Shown here: one piece after another, positions 5,022 through 5,712 of the stretch
Position numbering within the stretch: position 1 is the stretch's first letter
Layout of the letters: every line of letters starts with the position of its first letter
Origin: 2-01-FULL-49-10 sp041652335
GTDB lineage: Bacteria > Patescibacteriota > Kazan-3B-28 > UBA10110
Direction of reading: 5' to 3'
DNA: 5,712 nt
NCBI GenBank assembly: GCA_041652335.1
Contig: JBAZHL010000037.1
Span: 1 to 5,712, forward strand
Program-made: the position numbers and the translations under genes
Notes under the pieces: model-generated
What the model was told of the DNA's origin: nothing
The model's input: the letters and a program-made list of their open reading frames with translations, nothing else
Database searches by the model: none

Positions 5022-5426
5022 ATGAAGATAGGCGTAACGGATATAGTCTGTCGTGGTACCTGTGATGATGAGAGGTATCTCGACATGCTCGATTTTGGGA
5101 ATCGCCAACTGAGTTCATTGCCGGAGTTTGCGGCACCTGGAGTTACGATCGATGCTGGCCATCTATCGGTAGCGCGCTGGGGAGAACATCTGCTAATTCG
5201 CGGTAAAGCCACGACGCTGTGTGGCCGAATAAAGTTAGAGTTTGTCGCGCTGCTAACTCTGTCCGATATCAACAGCTCCATCGTAGATGACCAGGTTGTA
5301 TCCACATATCTCTCTGTGTGGCCCATCGTTGACGTGGGGTCTGTTGCACAGGGGCGTCTGGATATGCAGGAGGCCAGCGGTCTGAGCAACCACGATTTTC
5401 TGCGTCTGTGGACCAGTGCCCAGTAA
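5022..5426 (+). CDS. Hypothetical protein, 134 residues
   Basis: I do not recognise this protein. It has no signal peptide or membrane segment, and cysteines at 10, 14 and 67. Its N-terminal half is polar (CRGTCDDERYLDMLDFGNRQ at 10-29). The middle (46-80) alternates in a way that suggests beta strands (HLSVARWGEHLLIRGKAT, IKLEFVALLTL), so a small alpha/beta fold is possible. A consensus Shine-Dalgarno site 8 nt upstream supports both the start and its being a real gene. A 157-codon frame runs antisense over it, but its product is Ser/Arg/Pro-rich and lacks a ribosome site, so I treat it as a shadow. A second strong ribosome site follows its stop and the next gene starts 12 nt later, so the two probably form one transcription unit. 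It has only one GATC, unlike the genes before it. Confidence 0.7.
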   Translation: MKIGVTDIVCRGTCDDERYLDMLDFGNRQLSSLPEFAAPGVTIDAGHLSVARWGEHLLIRGKATTLCGRIKLEFVALLTLSDINSSIVDDQVVSTYLSVWPIVDVGSVAQGRLDMQEASGLSNHDFLRLWTSAQ

Positions 5427-5428
5427 GA

Positions 5429-5433
5429 GGAGG
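5429..5433 (+). promoter_or_regulatory. Shine-Dalgarno site GGAGG
   Basis: GGAGG within AGAGGAGGAAG lies 5 nt before the ATG at 5439, just after the preceding stop codon. It fixes the start of the last gene and fits coupled expression of the pair. Confidence 0.8.
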
Positions 5434-5438
5434 AAGCC

Positions 5439-5712
5439 ATGCCGTGGTATATGGTATTTATCTTTCTGGCGTTTCTGTTTTACAGCTGGGCGGTATGGGG
5501 CGCCTATATAGAACGCGAATTATGCCCGTTCTTTGTGGTGGTATTTCTGGCGGGGTTCTTATTTGATCTCGTCGGAACATCTCCAATGATCGGTCAAACC
5601 ACTCAGCTCAGTTTTCATGCAGTGCTGGGGGTAATGGCTTTAGTGGTGATGGGGCTGCACGGAGTTTGGGCTTGTCTGGTTAACCGACAAACCGTTACCA
5701 ACCGAAGACATC
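5439..5712 (+). CDS. Small membrane protein, TIGR03987/HsmA-like (3' end cut by window)
   Basis: The frame is open to the window end, giving 91 residues of what in this family is a protein of roughly 130. Three hydrophobic segments lie at about 4-22, 30-47 and 60-82. The block GFLFDLVGTSPM (39-50), followed by His60 and the LHGVWA block (His74, Trp77), matches from memory the pattern of the TIGR03987/HsmA family of small integral membrane proteins (FD..GT..M, H..tG..a, lmlHa.WA). The conserved histidines inside or beside membrane segments could bind a cofactor such as heme, but that is inference; the biochemical role is not settled as far as I know. It follows the unknown 134-residue gene by 12 nt with a good ribosome site, suggesting the two are made together. 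An unrelated small membrane protein remains possible because the C-terminal third is not visible. Confidence 0.65.
   Translation, partial: MPWYMVFIFLAFLFYSWAVWGAYIERELCPFFVVVFLAGFLFDLVGTSPMIGQTTQLSFHAVLGVMALVVMGLHGVWACLVNRQTVTNRRH

Noticed and set aside
4967..5440. 157-codon antisense frame opposite the 134-residue gene.
   Set aside because: Its product is Ser/Arg/Pro-rich without recognisable motifs and it lacks a ribosome site, whereas the + strand frame has a consensus one.

Overview
The window looks like chromosome of a small-genome bacterium of the Candidate Phyla Radiation (Patescibacteria). The best pointers are a PD-(D/E)XK nuclease-fold protein with the N-terminal SRSKIDNFIKCPRCFY-type signature I associate with that group, a short TruB without a PUA domain, several genes without clear Shine-Dalgarno sequences, and one probable leaderless gene. 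TGA ends truB, so the code is not the TGA-recoded one of Gracilibacteria and Absconditabacteria. This assignment comes from family recognition, not from a search.

Positions 1-860 contain no convincing protein gene. They hold promoter-like boxes, long-range complementary segments (the longest is 11 of 11 bp, 226-236 with 428-438), several hairpins and a clear intrinsic terminator at 821-860. I read this as one candidate non-coding RNA of roughly 650-700 nt on the + strand. I could not match it to RNase P RNA, tmRNA, SRP RNA or a self-splicing intron. Next comes a 110-bp palindromic interspersed repeat (882-991) whose two ends pair perfectly and whose interior folds into four hairpins. A promoter starts at the right edge of this repeat.

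Positions 1048-4166 are a tightly packed + strand gene cluster: an exported bactofilin-like beta-helix protein fused to a multi-pass membrane domain, a small lipoprotein, truB (tRNA pseudouridine-55 synthase, GTG start overlapping the lipoprotein stop), and a RecB/Cas4-type PD-(D/E)XK protein with two CxxC pairs. The first two act at the envelope, TruB on tRNA, and the last probably on DNA. They look co-transcribed rather than functionally linked.

A strong promoter at 4221-4249 lies so close to the next ATG (4255) that this gene, a 220-residue protein of unknown function, is probably translated from a leaderless mRNA. A final pair has strong Shine-Dalgarno sites and 12 nt spacing: an unknown 134-residue protein and a small membrane protein resembling the TIGR03987/HsmA family, cut by the window end. 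By hand count GATC is about 2.5 times more frequent than expected overall, concentrated in 1050-4120, and near background in the last 800 bases.
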